This document shows, in pieces, positions 39,614-48,121 of a stretch of 64,000 nucleotides of DNA. Every line of letters starts with the position of its first letter. Positions within the stretch are counted from its first letter, which is position 1. Below the pieces are notes generated by a model. That model had not been told where the DNA came from, made no database searches, and saw nothing but the letters and a program-made list of their open reading frames with translations. Origin of the DNA: Paenibacillus sp. BIC5C1 (GTDB lineage: Bacteria; Bacillota; Bacilli; Paenibacillales; Paenibacillaceae); NCBI RefSeq assembly GCF_032399705.1, contig NZ_CP135922.1, positions 5,952,001 to 6,016,000 on the forward strand, written 5' to 3'. The translations under genes were made by a program, and so were the position numbers.

Positions 39614-39650
39614 CAAAAAAAGACAGAAGCTCCCGATAGGGTCTTCTGCC
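39614..39650 (-). terminator. Terminator downstream of the DUF6483-methyltransferase pair
   Basis: Minus strand CAGAAG pairs with CTTCTG around CCTATCGGGAG, followed by seven T; about 190 bases after the stop. Confidence 0.7.
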
Positions 39651-39838
39651 TGATTACTTGCCTTTGGCACATTATATATATTTTCACGGGACCCTATTAT
39701 CAGTATGTCCCGTCAACGGCGATGGCAGACGAACTGCATCGTTTCAAAGGATCAAGCAACTCGATCATGTATCATCCTTTTTGCCATCTGTCGTCAATCA
39801 TTATGCATCACTCTTCATCGTTCCATAGGCATTCACAT

Positions 39839-41203
39839 TCAACAATGATCACAGTGGCTGGCATCTGGGGTGACACCTTTGATTGATTCCTCATTTGAAT
39901 TCTCTTGGCTCGCATCTGCCCCAAGGTTCGACGCAGCTTCTTTCAGCTTGCCGTCACCTGGAAGCAAGTCCGAACATGCCCGCTCCAAATAAGGATCAGC
40001 GTGAATGAAATCACGGAATGCAGTATATTCATTCCACATGTCAGCAGTCTGTCCAGCCTGGCCTCGTACGGCACGGATCAAAATGTTTTTTGGTGTATGC
40101 TCCATGTCGATAAATTCGAGTAACTGCGTTTTGTATCCCATCAGATCGAGCAACTTGGCGCGAATAGCATCGGTTGCCAAAGCGGAGAAGCGTTCCTTCA
40201 AAATACCGTGTGACAACAACGGATTCATTACGTTGGATTCAATCTGGTCAAACAGCTCGTGCTGACAGCACGGTACAGATAGAATGACAGAAGCGCCCCA
40301 ACGAACAGCTTTCTCCAAAGCAGCATCAGTTGCTGTATCACAGGCATGCAGCGTTACGACCATATCCACTTCATTCAGCTCGTCGTAGTCAGCGATGTCT
40401 CCAACGAGGAACTTCAGGTCACCGTAATGCAATTTGTTTGCCAGATCATTACAATGTTCAATAACATCGGCTTTTAAGTCGAGGCCAATAATTTTGAGCG
40501 ATCTGCGCTGCTGTACGGATAAATAATGATATAAAGCAAAGGTGAGATAAGACTTTCCGCAACCAAAATCAACAATGGTCAATGGACGGCCCTCGGGCAG
40601 ATGCGGAATGACATCCTGTACCATTTCGAGGAAACGGTTGATCTGTCTAAACTTGTCGTACTTTCGAGCCAAAACGCGGCCTTCCTCGCTCATAATTCCC
40701 AGCTCGACCAGGAATGAAACGGGAACTCCATCTTCCAGCACATATTGCTTTTTGCGATTATGCGAGAGGTCCACCGCAGTCTTGGAAGGCGACTTGGTCA
40801 AGATGGACACTTTATATTTTTTGCTGATCAAAATTTGATAATCTGCGTCTGTAGTACAGAGCAGTCCTTGACGAAACGTCTCTTCGCATAGCAAAGTCAT
40901 GCGCTCTACCGCTTCATCCGGAGTCAAATTCTCGTGCAGCACTTTGTTGGTATAATGAAATGCGAATTGATAATGAAGCTGATTCTTGAGCGTTACCGGC
41001 TTGACTTGCACTTTCGTATACGAGACATTGTCCCGTCTGCGCAGCTGGCTCCAGGTCGCTGTAATCAGCGAATTCTGTTCAAAGATGTCTTGTATAAGCT
41101 TTCGCAATGAATCCACGGGGGTACATCTCACTTTCGGTTTGGTTTGGTCAACCGTTACCATAACACAATTCCGTTCCCTCTCCAAGTTAACGGGCCTATT
41201 CAT
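39839..41203 (-). CDS. SAM-dependent methyltransferase (Methyltransf_32-like)
   Basis: A 454-residue protein. The C-terminal two thirds hold a methyltransferase core with motif I LTIVDFGCGKSYLTFALYHYL, then IIGLDLKADV and VTLHACDTATDAAL and SVPCCQHEL, a pattern seen in Methyltransf_32 proteins thought to act on RNA. The N-terminal 180 residues are a separate alpha/beta domain. The protein ends in HCDHC after an acidic disordered stretch. The start at 41203 lies right after the upstream stop; an ATG at 41161 is possible. Substrate unknown. Confidence 0.82.
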   Translation of the reverse strand: MNRPVNLERERNCVMVTVDQTKPKVRCTPVDSLRKLIQDIFEQNSLITATWSQLRRRDNVSYTKVQVKPVTLKNQLHYQFAFHYTNKVLHENLTPDEAVERMTLLCEETFRQGLLCTTDADYQILISKKYKVSILTKSPSKTAVDLSHNRKKQYVLEDGVPVSFLVELGIMSEEGRVLARKYDKFRQINRFLEMVQDVIPHLPEGRPLTIVDFGCGKSYLTFALYHYLSVQQRRSLKIIGLDLKADVIEHCNDLANKLHYGDLKFLVGDIADYDELNEVDMVVTLHACDTATDAALEKAVRWGASVILSVPCCQHELFDQIESNVMNPLLSHGILKERFSALATDAIRAKLLDLMGYKTQLLEFIDMEHTPKNILIRAVRGQAGQTADMWNEYTAFRDFIHADPYLERACSDLLPGDGKLKEAASNLGADASQENSNEESIKGVTPDASHCDHC

Positions 41204-41207
41204 CGGT

Positions 41208-41897
41208 TTAACGGTTCAGCTCGGCAAGCCCCTCTTCCACTTCCTCACGAGGCAAGCCACCTTGTTGCAATTGCTCATCTTCCAGTTGTCTTAACCTTTC
41301 ATAGAAAGCCTGTACCTCATCCCGATACTGAATGGGATGGCTTTCGTCTACCTGCAGCAGTCTGTACCAGCTATTCTCAGCCTGATCATAACGCCCCTGC
41401 TGTTCACGATACAGGGCAAGCTGCTTTTCCGTTCGTGCCGGAAGTTCATATGATTTCGTCTGCTCCAATATTCCCTCCACACGATCTGGAGCATCCAGCA
41501 GCCTCGGATTAGCCCCATTATTCAGTGCGTATAAGTAAAAATGAAGTGATCTCATCAGACGAATGAGTGCTTCATCCTCTGACTCCATTTTTTCTTGGTC
41601 ATCTATGCCCTCTACTTTGGCCTTTTCATTATAAATGTACGCCTCTTCTTCGATCAGCCTGGCGGCTTGTTGCAGATTGTCCACTTCAATGACGCCGCGA
41701 AAACGGAACATTTCAATGACATCTTCGGCAGGCAGTGAGTTCAGCAAAGATAAATTCAGTCCAAACTGCCTACGCAGCAGCTCGTCCAGCTCGGACAGAG
41801 CCTCCGTGTGTTTTCGCTGTTGTTTAAGTGTAAATACTTTGCCGATCGCTTCTGTCATTTCCTCCATCATGCGGAGCAGATAATCTTTCCTGAACAT
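41208..41897 (-). CDS. DUF6483-type helical protein
   Basis: A 229-residue soluble, highly helical acidic protein beginning MFRKDYLLRMMEEMTEAIGKVFTLKQQRKHTEAL, a pattern I associate with DUF6483 proteins of Firmicutes. The C-terminal part (YREQQGRYDQAENSWYRLLQ) looks like one TPR repeat. GAGGGGGCACATAGC precedes the ATG at 41897; the frame is open 17 codons further. It is read together with the methyltransferase, four bases apart. Function unknown. Confidence 0.75.
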   Translation of the reverse strand: MFRKDYLLRMMEEMTEAIGKVFTLKQQRKHTEALSELDELLRRQFGLNLSLLNSLPAEDVIEMFRFRGVIEVDNLQQAARLIEEEAYIYNEKAKVEGIDDQEKMESEDEALIRLMRSLHFYLYALNNGANPRLLDAPDRVEGILEQTKSYELPARTEKQLALYREQQGRYDQAENSWYRLLQVDESHPIQYRDEVQAFYERLRQLEDEQLQQGGLPREEVEEGLAELNR

Positions 41898-42033
41898 GCT
41901 ATGTGCCCCCTCATCGTTCGATCGTGTACATTCCAGTTTCACTTGCATGATCCATTCTCATCATTTTAATTCATGCCATGACAAAAAGCCAAAACATGGT
42001 CTATAGCTCGTCCTATGCTCTGGCCCTGAACAA

Positions 42034-42074
42034 ATAAAACCCCTGCCGTTCTTGAGCGAACGTTGCAGGGGTTT
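42034..42074 (-). terminator. Terminator after the alpha/beta hydrolase gene
   Basis: Minus strand AAACCCCTGC pairs with GCAGGGGTTT, with an inner CGTTC/GAACG stem; works in either direction by sequence. Confidence 0.85.
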
Positions 42075-42137
42075 AGCAAGGTACCGGCGCTCCGCCAAGG
42101 AGGCGAAATCATCCGATAATCTATTCATGCTCCATTA

Positions 42138-42929
42138 TTACTTCGATAATCCCGTCAAAAATTGTTTAATGACCTGAATTAATTCTTCCGGAGCTTCATA
42201 CATGCTCATATGTCCTGCTCCAGGAATCACGGCTTGTGTAATATGTGGCTTGTCACTTGTGAATGTCCGTTCCGGTGGAATGACAGCATCCTTCTCGCCG
42301 GCAACCAGTAGGACCGGAAGCGGTGTAGCTGATAATACATCACGGCGGTCCGGGCGTTCACGCATAGCCAGTGCAGCTCCGGTTGCCCCTTGCGGCGCTG
42401 TCTGGTAACCAATTTCCTTCACACGTGTCACTTGCGTCGATAGCGATTCCACATGTTCTGGTGCAAACAAACCGGGAACCAGCCCATCTACAAAGTGAAC
42501 AATCCCTTCCGTCTGAATGGTGGATACTGCGCGAAGGCGTTTTTCCTTGCCCTCTTCACTATCGGGATACGCTGTGGAATGAATCAAGCCGAAGGCATTC
42601 AATCGTTCTGGGTGGCGCTGTGCGATAGAAAGTGCGATATATCCGCCCATGGAGTGTCCAAGCAGGACAGCCTTCTCCACCTTTAGCTCGTCCATTAATT
42701 GCAATACGTCATTGCCCATCTGATCAATGGTATAACTACCTACAGGCGCGTCCGTTTTGCCATGTCCACGCAGATCGGGTACGATGCAACGATAGCTGCG
42801 TGCAAGCTCAGGCACTACTTCATCCCAGTAGGATGAACTGCCGCAGTATCCGTGGAGCAAAATGAGTGCTTCTCCCTTACCCTGTTCGGCATAACAAATC
42901 GTCGTTCCGTCACACATCACTTTTTCCAT
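42138..42929 (-). CDS. Alpha/beta-fold hydrolase
   Basis: A 263-residue hydrolase. The catalytic triad is visible: Ser in LLGHSMGGY (near residue 94), Asp in VAGEKDAVIPP and His in PGAGHMSMYEAP. The oxyanion region is LLHGYCGSSSYW. The cap region (about residues 125-190) is helical. The substrate is not evident; ester, lactone or peroxidase-type chemistry are all possible. It is a single gene with its own terminator. Confidence 0.9.
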   Translation of the reverse strand: MEKVMCDGTTICYAEQGKGEALILLHGYCGSSSYWDEVVPELARSYRCIVPDLRGHGKTDAPVGSYTIDQMGNDVLQLMDELKVEKAVLLGHSMGGYIALSIAQRHPERLNAFGLIHSTAYPDSEEGKEKRLRAVSTIQTEGIVHFVDGLVPGLFAPEHVESLSTQVTRVKEIGYQTAPQGATGAALAMRERPDRRDVLSATPLPVLLVAGEKDAVIPPERTFTSDKPHITQAVIPGAGHMSMYEAPEELIQVIKQFLTGLSK

Positions 42930-43005
42930 ATAAATCCCTCTCTCTGCGCGAATTAAATTAATTCAAGTTGTATATTATTAAGCCTGCATATCATTAATGA
43001 AACGT

Positions 43006-43548
43006 TTATCTGTATTTCACTGCTTCGGCGACCGCCTCTGCAATCGTTCGGGACATGCCCATAACGAAATGAAGCGAGGTCATCTGTAGAATGGAATAAG
43101 GTCTCGGTCCATTAGCATTCACTACAGCAGCCACGCTGTAGTGACCAACCGGTGGCAGCTTGCCGCCAACCGATTTTGCCGGAATAAGTGGATGTTCCGC
43201 AAGATAGTATGTACCAGTTGCCTGTTTTGGACCCAGACAAGCATCTATGGCAATGATGGCGTGATGTGACGGGACAAGCGCCAGCCTCTTCTCCAGCGTA
43301 TCAGCATCACAAGGAGAAGCCAGCGTCCCTACAACGTGATTCACTCCGGCCTCCTGCAGCAGACTGCCTGTCAATGGGCCCAGTGCATCTCCGGTGGATC
43401 GGTCCGTCCCGATACAGACAAAGGTGATTTCATCCGGTGAATGAAGCTTATAGATGTGCTTGAAAAATAATACCAGGTCTTCTCCCTGCACATTTTGGCG
43501 GGCTTCCCTACTTTGATGACGAACTAATTCCCGCTTATATGTTGCCAA
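43006..43548 (-). CDS. yyaC: YyaC-family spore protein related to the GPR protease fold
   Basis: A 180-residue protein of the YyaC family, which shares the fold of the germination protease GPR. Visible signatures are VCIGTDRSTGDALGPLTG near the start, AIIAIDACLGP, and KSVGGKLPPVGHYSVAAVVN. Expressed during sporulation in Bacillus; the exact role is unclear. The frame runs on to 43659, but AAAGGAGGT-AATTAGA lies before a TTG at 43548, which also gives a natural N-terminus. Confidence 0.87.
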   Translation of the reverse strand: MATYKRELVRHQSREARQNVQGEDLVLFFKHIYKLHSPDEITFVCIGTDRSTGDALGPLTGSLLQEAGVNHVVGTLASPCDADTLEKRLALVPSHHAIIAIDACLGPKQATGTYYLAEHPLIPAKSVGGKLPPVGHYSVAAVVNANGPRPYSILQMTSLHFVMGMSRTIAEAVAEAVKYR

Positions 43549-43708
43549 TCTAATTACCTCCTTTCCACTTGTGCTCCCTACCTGAGGCTCTATTGTTATA
43601 TTCCTCATTTTACCCGATGCTCGAATTCGCCGCAAAAGCATTGGCCTGGGCCTGTCCAATCATGATACAATGACAACAGTTTCCGATACGGAAGGGATGG
43701 ACATAACG

Positions 43709-43933
43709 ATGGATTTAACGCAAGCAAGCGCAGCCAACATGGAATATATGATTGAAGCGATCAAAACGAAGCTGCGGATGGCCAGTGGAGCTGCCATGCA
43801 GGCTTCGGCTTTCCCACTCGACAAGTATGAAGATTTGTTTGACCTGTATGAGATGGTCCTGAGTAAGGAACATCTGAGTATCTCTGAAGTGGAAGCTGTG
43901 GCTTCCGAACTGGGTAATCTCCGCAAATCCTAG
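43709..43933 (+). CDS. DUF1128 (YfkK-like) small protein
   Basis: A 74-residue helical acidic protein starting MDLTQASAANMEYMIEAIKTKLRMASGAAM and containing DKYEDLFDLYEMV...SISEVEAVASELG, the pattern of the DUF1128/YfkK family. It is cytoplasmic and of unknown function. GGAAGGGATGG precedes the ATG at 43709. It is divergent from yyaC. Confidence 0.85.
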   Translation: MDLTQASAANMEYMIEAIKTKLRMASGAAMQASAFPLDKYEDLFDLYEMVLSKEHLSISEVEAVASELGNLRKS

Positions 43934-43952
43934 GGCGATATTGCCCATGGAA

Positions 43953-43995
43953 AAGAGGACCTGTTCTCCACATTAAAGTGGAGACAGGTCCTCTT
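43953..43995. terminator. Bidirectional terminator between DUF1128 and pirin genes
   Basis: AAGAGGACCTGT and ACAGGTCCTCTT plus inner TCTCCAC/GTGGAGA give an almost perfect 19-bp stem with a short loop. Confidence 0.85.
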
Positions 43996-44010
43996 ACGTT
44001 TGTTTTTTCG

Positions 44011-44745
44011 TCAAGGCAAATCCACCAATACAAATTCAGCAGTCTCGCTGCCTGTACCTGTAATTTGCAGATCACAGCTTTTACGGATTCGTGCAGCATC
44101 ACCCGGCTTGAGATTGAAGCTGCCATCTGAACATACAATCTCGATATGGCCACTAATCAGGAAGAGATGTGTACGCCTATCTTCATGTTGAGGGTACATT
44201 AATTTTTGACCGGATTCCAGATGGGATAGATAGCAAGTTACATCCTGTGAAATAGGCAATGTTCCCTCTGCTCCCTCTGCTCCTTCTCCCCCTTGCCCCG
44301 ATACAATCGGACAAAGACGGTTCAGATGCTCCTGAGCCTCTACACGACGATTAGTATACGAGGGCTTCAACATGCGCTGGGATGGTAGAAACCACATCTG
44401 TAGGAAGCGTACAGGTTCATCCTCGGACGGGTTAGTCTCTGAATGCTCTACCCCGGTACCTGCACTCATGACCTGAACCGTTCCCGGTTCCAACAATTGC
44501 TCCGTTCCCATGCTGTCCGTATGTTTCAACGTACCTGATATTACATAACTAACAATCTCCAGGTCATGATGTGGATGTCGCTTAAAGCCTTCCTGCGGCA
44601 TCAGTGTGTTGTCATTATGAGCCAAAAGACAACCAAAATGGGCATTGCTTGGATCATCATAGTCCGCAAAGGAAAAGCTGAATTCACTGTGTATCCAACC
44701 TCGATCCGACGTGTGCCTTTCTTCCGATGTCACTACTTTAATCAT
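44011..44745 (-). CDS. Pirin-family bicupin protein
   Basis: A 244-residue protein of two cupin domains. The N-terminal pirin signature includes FGCLLAHNDN, EGFKRHPHHDLEIVSYVISGTLKHTDSMG (metal-binding His and Glu) and SAGTGVEHSE. Pirins act as quercetinases or iron-dependent regulators. The domain linker contains a short GEGAEGAEG stretch from a 9-base tandem repeat. GGAGG-TGGATGAAC supports the ATG at 44745; another ATG is six bases upstream. Confidence 0.9.
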   Translation of the reverse strand: MIKVVTSEERHTSDRGWIHSEFSFSFADYDDPSNAHFGCLLAHNDNTLMPQEGFKRHPHHDLEIVSYVISGTLKHTDSMGTEQLLEPGTVQVMSAGTGVEHSETNPSEDEPVRFLQMWFLPSQRMLKPSYTNRRVEAQEHLNRLCPIVSGQGGEGAEGAEGTLPISQDVTCYLSHLESGQKLMYPQHEDRRTHLFLISGHIEIVCSDGSFNLKPGDAARIRKSCDLQITGTGSETAEFVLVDLP

Positions 44746-44889
44746 GTTCATCCACCTCCAAAGGGTTTAGAGCTGCTGCACGATCACAGCAGTTCTTGCG
44801 TGTATATTTAGAATTCTATAGATCAATACCAGTTGGTATGTCATCTTTACCCGTGGTCCGGGAATTCTAATCACGCCCCTTACATGTGG

Positions 44890-45909
44890 TTATACGCTTT
44901 CTTCAGGTGAGTGAAGCTTGAATTCGCTCTCTGCCCGCCCTACGACTTTACCAGCGTCGTTCCGAATGTCAGGAGGATATACTTCTGCCAGTCGTTCAAT
45001 GGTTTTTCGATTGCTATATCCGATCTGCTCCAGAATGGATTGGGCAATATAGGCCCATTCTTCTTCCGAACCATCAAGCACTTTGAACGTAATTCCGAGG
45101 CGTTCCTTTTTCAGGGCAAAACCAAACACACCCTTGAAGCCACCTTTGGCTACAATGTTGCTGTCTTCAAGCAGCACGGAATCCACACGCTGCGTTCCTC
45201 CTACCATTAACGGATATTCGTTCATGGCTCCGGTAATGGTCTCTACCGCCGAACGTGTAGATGGGTCCTCGATCAAATCCGGGCAAGCCAGCTTCAGATA
45301 TGCGTTTGACAATGCCGATAATGGCAACGAAAATACCGGAAAGCCGCAGCCATCCGTCCCAAGTTCAATCTCTTTCTGTTCAATTCCTGCCATATAGGCC
45401 ATGGTCTCAAGAATTTCACGCTGCACCGGATGCTCTGGTTCTGCATAACTTCCCAAATCGGCCTGTTTCATCTGAGTGTATGCGAGAATACCCAGATGTT
45501 TACCGGAGCAGTTGTGGAGAATACGACGCTTCTCTCCTTGAGCACGCAGCCATTGATTCCGGCTTTCTTCATTTAGGGGATAACTCGGTGCGCAAATCAA
45601 GCACTCTTCCCCCAATCCTATTTTGCTTTCTATCTGCTCCAGCACCTGAATATGCATCGGCTCCGAACGATGCGAGGAAGACATAATGGCAATCTCCTGA
45701 GCTGTCAGACCATAATGCCCGGCAATACCGGCACGAATTCCCGGAATAGCCTGAAAAGGTTTGGCGGACGAACGGGTAAACGCTCTAAAATGAGGATCGC
45801 CGGCAGAATATACAACATTGCCGTTCTCATCCGTAATGCTTATGTGTCCGTAATGGGCGCATTCCATAACGCCCGCACGGTATTCTTTAATTAACAGGGC
45901 ACTCTCCAT
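44890..45909 (-). CDS. Asparaginase of the L-asparaginase II (AnsA-unrelated) family
   Basis: A 339-residue protein of the thermolabile L-asparaginase II family (PF06089 type). Motifs include AFTRSSAKPFQA, IMSSSHRSEPMH, HNCSGKHLG and GTDGCGFPVFSLPLSALS. It would hydrolyse L-asparagine to aspartate and ammonia in the cytoplasm; no signal peptide is present. AAGGAG-AGAACTCGC precedes the ATG at 45909. Confidence 0.9.
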   Translation of the reverse strand: MESALLIKEYRAGVMECAHYGHISITDENGNVVYSAGDPHFRAFTRSSAKPFQAIPGIRAGIAGHYGLTAQEIAIMSSSHRSEPMHIQVLEQIESKIGLGEECLICAPSYPLNEESRNQWLRAQGEKRRILHNCSGKHLGILAYTQMKQADLGSYAEPEHPVQREILETMAYMAGIEQKEIELGTDGCGFPVFSLPLSALSNAYLKLACPDLIEDPSTRSAVETITGAMNEYPLMVGGTQRVDSVLLEDSNIVAKGGFKGVFGFALKKERLGITFKVLDGSEEEWAYIAQSILEQIGYSNRKTIERLAEVYPPDIRNDAGKVVGRAESEFKLHSPEESV

Positions 45910-46009
45910 GCGAGTTCTCTCCTTTATACTCCCGAATTCATCTCTGCTTTGCGTCACGACGCCGCATGGGATATCTTAAATAGTATAGTACAAAAGCGAC
46001 GTTTTTACA

Positions 46010-46035
46010 GTTTTTTCGACAGACATTTCGGGTAA
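46010..46035 (+). promoter_or_regulatory. Candidate SigB-type promoter before the PAP2 gene
   Basis: GTTTTT, 14-base spacer, GGGTAA, about 54 bases before the start codon. The -10 is a good SigB match, the -35 partial. Confidence 0.45.
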
Positions 46036-46088
46036 TCCTTTATCAATCTTTATCTACCTACTACCCTCACTGAAGGAGATACTCATTT

Positions 46089-46784
46089 ATGCTGCGCAAA
46101 ACGCATTTACCCACCTCCGGGTCAGCTCGTAAAACTTCGGTACGTCCGCTGCTCAACTGGGCAGGTGTTGGAATTATAGCCAGCGTATCGGTCGTCTTCT
46201 TACTGGCGACCCTCGGAGAGTTACTGGGTAACGAAGTTATCCTTTCATTGGATGATCGTATCCAACAGTTGTTTTATCTAAACTCGGATTCACGTCTTTA
46301 TCTGCTGCCTTTCATTTCATTCATTACTGCGCTCGGTTCTTTCAGACTTTCTGCCATCGCAGCTATCGGTTTTTCATTTCTTTTCTTGTGGCAGCGTCGT
46401 CCCCGTTTCCTCATATATGGTTATGCGTTACTCAACAGTTTTGCCATGATGTGGATCCTCAACACCTTATTGAAGGAAATATTCAGGCGCAGTAGACCTG
46501 ATCTGGAACATCTGCTCGTTGTTCACGGATATAGTTTTCCAAGTGGTCATGCGATGATCTCGATGGGGTTTTATGGCATGCTCTTTGTCATCTGGGCGAT
46601 TGAACGACATCAACGTATGTCTGGAGTTGCACTGCCTGTCCTTTGCGGAATCACATTTATATTCCTGGTCGGCCTCAGCCGTATCATGCTGGGTGTACAT
46701 TTTCCAACCGACGTTTTCACCGGATTTGCTGCTGGACTGGCTTGGATCTTCTGTATGATTAAAGGGATTCAACGTTCCGTCTGA
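46089..46784 (+). CDS. PAP2-family membrane phosphatase
   Basis: A 231-residue protein with about six membrane segments and the three-part phosphatase signature: KEIFRRSRP, YSFPSGHAMISM, and SRIMLGVHFPTDV. It may dephosphorylate undecaprenyl pyrophosphate or phosphatidic-type lipids at the outer face. AAGGAG precedes the ATG. The upstream SigB-like motif suggests stress induction. Confidence 0.92.
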   Translation: MLRKTHLPTSGSARKTSVRPLLNWAGVGIIASVSVVFLLATLGELLGNEVILSLDDRIQQLFYLNSDSRLYLLPFISFITALGSFRLSAIAAIGFSFLFLWQRRPRFLIYGYALLNSFAMMWILNTLLKEIFRRSRPDLEHLLVVHGYSFPSGHAMISMGFYGMLFVIWAIERHQRMSGVALPVLCGITFIFLVGLSRIMLGVHFPTDVFTGFAAGLAWIFCMIKGIQRSV

Positions 46785-46830
46785 ATTGCACTATCCTATA
46801 ATTTCCAGTATGGATCTCTTTACATTGATT

Positions 46831-46855
46831 GTTTCACCTGGAAGCACGGCGTTTA
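46831..46855 (+). promoter_or_regulatory. Weak SigB-type promoter candidate before the GlsB/YeaQ gene
   Basis: GTTTCA, 13-base spacer, CGTTTA, 62 bases before the start. It has the same -35 as the other candidates but one mismatch in the local -10 pattern (CGGTTA elsewhere). Confidence 0.3.
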
Positions 46856-46917
46856 TATACGAAGTAAGCAAACGCGAACAGACACCATCCTACATTAAGC
46901 ATAAGGAGGCGGTTGTT

Positions 46918-47175
46918 ATGTGGGGTATCATTATCAGCATTGTGATGGCAGTCATTATCGGTGTAATCGGTGATGCACTTGCCGGTCATAACATGCCTGG
47001 AGGAATCATCGGTGCAATGGTTGCCGGATTTGCCGGAGCCTGGCTGGGAGCACTCTTGCTTGGTAACTGGGGACCGGTCATCGGTAACTTTGCCGTAATT
47101 CCTGCCATCATTGGAACAGCAGTCTTTGTCTTTTTGCTGGGGCTTGTGTCCAGACTGTTCAGACAGGCTGCCTGA
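46918..47175 (+). CDS. GlsB/YeaQ/YmgE-type small membrane protein
   Basis: An 85-residue protein with three membrane segments and the family pattern IIGVIGDALAGHNMPGGIIGAMVAGFAGAWLG. These transglycosylase-associated-type proteins are commonly general-stress induced. The ATG at 46918 follows AAGGAGG-CGGTTGTT; the longer frame to 46786 has no ribosome-binding site. Confidence 0.88.
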   Translation: MWGIIISIVMAVIIGVIGDALAGHNMPGGIIGAMVAGFAGAWLGALLLGNWGPVIGNFAVIPAIIGTAVFVFLLGLVSRLFRQAA

Positions 47176-47240
47176 TCGGTCCAACAAGGTGTTCGTTGTT
47201 TCGTATCCGTTTCTTAAATTTGAAGAAGGAGTGATTTGAC

Positions 47241-47648
47241 ATGAATAAAGCAGAAGAACAATATCCTGTACAAAGCGGTTCCACTTTCGCAAAAGGAATT
47301 TTCATCGGAGGTTTGCTGGGAGCAGCTGCGGCACTACTTTTTGCCCCTAAACCAGGACGCGAATTGCGTGGTGATCTTTCTGAGAAGGTGGGCATCGTTA
47401 CAGATCGCACAAAAGAAGTTGCAGCAGTTGTTGGTGATAAAGCTTCCGAACTGGCTAAAACGGTCTCTTCCAAAACTTCTGATATTGCAAAAACGGTAAA
47501 CCAAGGACGCAATGACGTTATGGACTCCGTGAGAAAGGCTTCCGCTGACGTGGCCAATGAGGCTTCTAAAGCTTCAGAAGAAGTGGCTGCTGCTTCCGTA
47601 GAAGCCAAGGAAGATGCACGTAAAGAAATAAACTCGACCAGCCTGTAA
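47241..47648 (+). CDS. YtxH-domain stress protein
   Basis: A 135-residue protein with one N-terminal membrane segment in the YtxH signature FAKGIFIGGLLGAAAALLFAPKPGRELR, then a long Ala/Lys/Ser/Val-rich amphipathic helix resembling LEA-like proteins. YtxH is a SigB-dependent protein in Bacillus. It follows the GlsB-like gene by 65 bases and ends at a terminator. Confidence 0.87.
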   Translation: MNKAEEQYPVQSGSTFAKGIFIGGLLGAAAALLFAPKPGRELRGDLSEKVGIVTDRTKEVAAVVGDKASELAKTVSSKTSDIAKTVNQGRNDVMDSVRKASADVANEASKASEEVAAASVEAKEDARKEINSTSL

Positions 47649-47668
47649 GGCTTATTGATCGAGTGACC

Positions 47669-47701
47669 AATAGCCAGCTGTATTCCAGCTGGCTATTTTT
47701 T
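47669..47701 (+). terminator. Terminator after the YtxH gene
   Basis: AATAGCCAGCTG-TATT-CCAGCTGGCTATT with a following T run. Confidence 0.88.
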
Positions 47702-47730
47702 ATCCACGGTGAGATTAAAGGAGGAAGAAC

Positions 47731-48096
47731 ATGAGTAAAATCACAATGAACGGCAATACGCCCATTACCGGGTCAAAACCCGCACAACAGTATGATACCA
47801 GCGAACACCCTTTTGAATTGCGTCATGAAGTCAAACGTCTGAACACACGGCTGGATCAGATTGCAGACAGTCTGGAAAAATCTCAAATCAAGGATATTAT
47901 CGAAAACTATAGCAGTCCCAAAAAACGTATCATTACCAACTTCACCGCTGGTATGGCACGTGGTCTGGGTCTGACGGTAGGAACCTTTGTCGTTCTTGGT
48001 CTGCTCGCTTTTATTCTCAGTCAATTCGTAAACATGCCAATTGTGGGACAATATATTGCTGACTTACTGGGATACATTGAAGATTACAAAAAATAA
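47731..48096 (+). CDS. DUF5665-type membrane protein
   Basis: A 121-residue protein with a hydrophilic N-terminal half (coiled-coil-like RHEVKRLNTRLDQIADSLE) and one C-terminal membrane segment (GLGLTVGTFVVLGLLAFILSQF), the layout of DUF5665 proteins. AAAGGAGGAAGAAC precedes the ATG. It lies after the YtxH terminator, so expression may depend on read-through or an unseen promoter. Function unknown. Confidence 0.78.
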   Translation: MSKITMNGNTPITGSKPAQQYDTSEHPFELRHEVKRLNTRLDQIADSLEKSQIKDIIENYSSPKKRIITNFTAGMARGLGLTVGTFVVLGLLAFILSQFVNMPIVGQYIADLLGYIEDYKK

Positions 48097-48121
48097 AAAG
48101 CACAGGGTGAGGTTTGCAAAG

